Source: Streptomyces olindensis (GTDB taxonomy: Bacteria; Actinomycetota; Actinomycetes; Streptomycetales; Streptomycetaceae). From it: a stretch of DNA of 64,000 bases. The notes under the pieces are model-generated. The model saw only the letters and a list, made by a program, of their open reading frames with translations. It had not been told where the DNA came from and made no database searches. Of this stretch, positions 62,122 through 64,000 are shown in pieces. The stretch is taken from the NCBI GenBank assembly GCA_000696115.1, contig JJOH01000003.1:1-64000 (forward strand), in the 5' to 3' direction. Positions within the stretch are counted from its first letter, which is position 1, and each line of letters starts with the position of its first letter. A program made the translations under genes and the position numbers.

Positions 62122-62429
62122 AAGCGGTTGTCCACCGTGGGACCCGCACCCTCGAGATCGAGAGCCGGGCCGCCGAGGCGCCGGTCCTCGGGAGGGAGTG
62201 GCGCGGGCGCGACGTCAACGTCGACGCACCGGGCCGCATCGCCACCGACGACACCGAGGCGTTACGCGCGGACCCCCAGCGCGACCAGACGATCCTCGGC
62301 CGGATCCCGGCCGGTCGTTGCAGACGCGCCGGCGATCTCGCCCGGGCCACGGTGTTTTTCGCCTCCCCGGCGTCGGACTACGTCAACGCCACCGTTCTGC
62401 CCGTTGACGGCGGATGGCTGGGGCGATGA
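62118..62429 (+). pseudogene. chimeric remnant: MDR dehydrogenase start fused to KduD-like SDR end
   Basis: The 103-codon frame starts like a zinc-type alcohol dehydrogenase (MKAVVHRGTRTLEIE, residues 1-22) and then, in frame, becomes the C-terminal third of a KduD-type short-chain dehydrogenase (VNVDAPGRIATDDTEALRADPQRD, ILGRIPAGR, FFASPASDYVNATVLPVDGGW). The catalytic YxxxK and cofactor motifs of both parents are missing. It overlaps the previous stop codon (ATGA). Codon 49 is TTA. Most likely an internal deletion joined two sugar-acid dehydrogenase genes that once closed the operon. Confidence 0.8.
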
Positions 62430-62497
62430 TGGGCCGCCAGGCATTACCAGTCGGCCGCACCCGAGTCGATCGTGCCTGCGATCCCGAGGGGGGCGAC

Positions 62498-63379
62498 GTG
62501 CGCGGCACCTGGGGCGGCCCTGCCCGAGGCAACGTGTACGGGCTCGGGAAGCGAGCCGGCCGAGCCGACGAGCCGAACCTGGTCCTCGCCGCACAGGCCG
62601 GCGATCCACGAGCGCTCGACGACCTGGCCGCGACGTACCTGCCGCAGGTGTACGCGATCGTGCGCAGGGCACTGGGCGAGCTCGCGGACGTCGACGACGT
62701 GGTGCAGGAGACGATGCTGCGAGTCCTTCCCGAACTGCGCACGTTGCGCGCCCCGGAGTGCTTCCGGCCCTGGCTGGCCACGATCGCGACACGACAGATC
62801 AGCACCCATCTGCACCGGCGGCAGGCGGACGCCGAACGGACGGCCCCCCTCGACGAGATGACCGACCCGCCGGACGCCGACGCCGAGAACCTGGCCCTGA
62901 TCCACATCGAGCTGTCCGGTCATCGCCGAAAGGCCGTACGCGCCAGTCGATGGCTCGACCCGGACGCCCGGGCGCTGCTGTCGCTGTGGTCGCTGGAGAC
63001 CGCGGGCCGGCTGACGAGGGCGGAGCTCGCGGCGGCGCTGGGTACGAGCGTGGCGCACGCGGGTGTGCGCGTCCAGCGGATGCGCAACCAGCTGGAGGCG
63101 AGCCGGTCACTCGTCGCCGCGCTGGAAGCCAGCCCCCGGTGCCCACAGCTGACCGCCGCGCTGGGGGGTTGGGACGGCGTACCGAGCACGCTGTGGCGTA
63201 AGCGCATCACCCGGCACACCCGATCCTGTGCGGACTGCGGCCGGGCCGCCGACGAAGTGGTACCCCTTGAGCGGCTGATCGTCGCCTTGGCGCTGCTCCC
63301 GTCCCGTCGGCGCGGTCGGCCATGGTGTTTCGGCACCACGGCGAATGCGAATGCGACTGTTCAAGCCGGTCGCCGATAA
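62498..63379 (+). CDS. ECF-like RNA polymerase sigma factor with C-terminal zinc-finger-like segment
   Basis: The 293-residue protein has sigma region 2 (LVLAAQAGDPRALDDLAATYLPQVYAIVRRAL, VDDVVQETMLRVLPEL, about residues 30-95). A diverged region 4 follows (LTRAELAAALGTSVAHAGVRVQRMRNQLE), then a cysteine-containing segment HTRSCADCGRAADEVVPLERL like the zinc-binding anti-sigma domain of some Streptomyces ECF groups. Related proteins usually continue into a longer C-terminal, sometimes sugar-binding, domain; here the chain ends 36 residues later in SRRRGRPW and a short polar tail. GTG 62498 follows GAGGGGGGCGAC. Confidence 0.8.
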   Translation: MRGTWGGPARGNVYGLGKRAGRADEPNLVLAAQAGDPRALDDLAATYLPQVYAIVRRALGELADVDDVVQETMLRVLPELRTLRAPECFRPWLATIATRQISTHLHRRQADAERTAPLDEMTDPPDADAENLALIHIELSGHRRKAVRASRWLDPDARALLSLWSLETAGRLTRAELAAALGTSVAHAGVRVQRMRNQLEASRSLVAALEASPRCPQLTAALGGWDGVPSTLWRKRITRHTRSCADCGRAADEVVPLERLIVALALLPSRRRGRPWCFGTTANANATVQAGRR

Positions 63380-63853
63380 CGAAAACTGCCGCGATTTACA
63401 CATGTCTGTCACTCCAATTCGCCGTCTGAAAATGTTATGAGGGGTGGCCGTCAATAGTCCCGCTTCTCCGGTTGGTTGCACGACTGCTCACGCGCGCAAA
63501 TATCGACGGTTTCCCTCTTGAATGGACCATGTCAATCTGTCAATCTTTTAGTTGTCGACCCGTAACATTCCCCATTCAATGACCTGTGACGGGGGAAGCC
63601 GAAATCGATCTACGGATTGTCCGGCGCCAACACAGTGATGTGGCTCCGGCTGCGAAAGGTCGAACGAGGTTTTCCAGGCGCCACGGCAGCGGCATGACGC
63701 TGACATGCTCGCTGCGCGAGCGATCTGGGAGGGGGCCGGCGTGGAGAGGGCAAGCTCCGCGCCGGCTCGCCCGGCTGCGGGCAGGCGGCGGCCGACGTGA
63801 CAGATCCCGCACAGCGCAGACGTGACCACACCGCCAACCGGGAAGGCACGACC
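63380..63853. other. 474-base gene-free stretch
   Basis: The first 220 bases are clearly richer in A and T than the rest of the window. They contain the tandem octamer TGTCAATC twice (63530-63545). The remainder is GC-rich with a short hairpin GCTCG-ctgcg-CGAGC near 63710. No coding frame is convincing. It probably holds the promoter of the glycosidase gene at the window's end. Confidence 0.5.
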
Positions 63854-64000
63854 ATGCCCCACAGCCATCGCCGGTGCCACCTCGCCCGGGCGCTCGCCTG
63901 CATCCTGACCGCCCTCGGCGCGCTCGCGGTCGTCGAGCCCCAGAGCGCCTCGCCGGCCGCCGTCGCCGACACCGCCCAGTTCCGCGGCGTCAACTGGGCC
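63854..64000 (+). CDS. secreted glycoside hydrolase (cellulase/GH5-like), 5' end only
   Basis: The 49 visible codons encode an Arg-rich n-region, a hydrophobic core (ALACILTALGALAVV), a cleavage region (ASPAAVADTA) and the mature start QFRGVNWA. RGVNWA is how many actinobacterial secreted cellulase-like/GH5 proteins begin. GGGAAGG precedes the ATG by 7 bases. The gene runs off the window. Confidence 0.6.
   Translation, partial: MPHSHRRCHLARALACILTALGALAVVEPQSASPAAVADTAQFRGVNWA

Noticed and set aside
62128..63201. 357-codon frame over the chimera and sigma gene
   Set aside because: Arg/Pro/Ser-rich shadow frame without motifs; the KduD-like and sigma frames explain the region.
63548..63993. 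Minus-strand frames at the right end
   Set aside because: They are antisense to a clear signal peptide start at 63854 and show no recognisable protein features.

Overview
The window looks like a chromosomal piece of a Streptomyces (or very close actinomycete). It is strongly GC-rich with third-position GC bias and frequent GTG starts. It carries Tat and lipoprotein signals and the usual Streptomyces furniture: an anti-sigma-like ATPase, a TerD protein, a PucR regulator, a DUF1906 protein, a Pro-rich DUF6643-like protein and CBM13/ricin-tailed secreted enzymes. I see no rRNA, tRNA, CRISPR array, transposase, integrase or phage genes.

The left 38 kb is a mixed metabolic and regulatory region in short transcription units. 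In order: a class II aldolase; an rRNA-type methyltransferase; AlkB; a ROK regulator; a divergent LysR/ketol-acid reductoisomerase pair of the long, plant-like class; an oxidoreductase and a PPOX protein; a TetR-DUF4865-phosphotriesterase operon with a palindromic operator over its promoter; a SHOCT protein; a three-gene operon of a large DUF1906 peptidoglycan-binding-like protein, a small membrane protein and a Tat-exported degenerate M15-like protein; an anti-sigma-like kinase; a Cds1-like PLP enzyme; SRPBCC and DeoR proteins; a membrane protein with a GHSQG lipase motif; a beta-helix/AAA+ fusion; Rv1733c-like, MOSC, DUF6643-like and TerD proteins; a GT2 glycosyltransferase; an Asp/Glu racemase; an O-antigen-ligase-like protein; Lnt; Nudix; 3-hydroxybutyrate dehydrogenase; PucR; and an MHS-type MFS permease. 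Several starts between 25.8 and 33.8 kb look leaderless.

From about 38.2 to 62.4 kb lies a carbohydrate island. It is flanked on the left by what may be the stump of a regulator gene and on the right by an in-frame chimera of two broken dehydrogenases. Five secreted multidomain proteins end or begin with ricin lectin modules: a PQQ-type sugar dehydrogenase, a ThuA-DUF1080 protein, a GH54 arabinofuranosidase, a giant ThuA-sugar dehydrogenase fusion and a parallel beta-helix protein. They surround two sugar ABC importers (one RbsA/C/B-type, one family-1 type with a divergent GntR), a TIM-barrel sugar epimerase and a mandelate-racemase-family enzyme. Five intact island genes contain the rare TTA codon (bldA-dependent in Streptomyces); I found none in the left 38 kb. 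The domain set (sugar dehydrogenase + ThuA + DUF1080 3-keto-glycoside hydrolase + TIM-barrel epimerase) suggests, by inference, an oxidise-then-cleave route for arabinose-rich or disaccharide glycans that starts outside the cell.

Repeats inside the island are notable: two ricin-encoding segments in direct orientation, two nearly identical 363-bp ricin segments in inverted orientation about 12 kb apart, and a three-copy 61-bp tandem repeat between the giant fusion and the ABC operon. The window ends with an ECF-type sigma factor and the first 49 codons of another secreted glycoside hydrolase.
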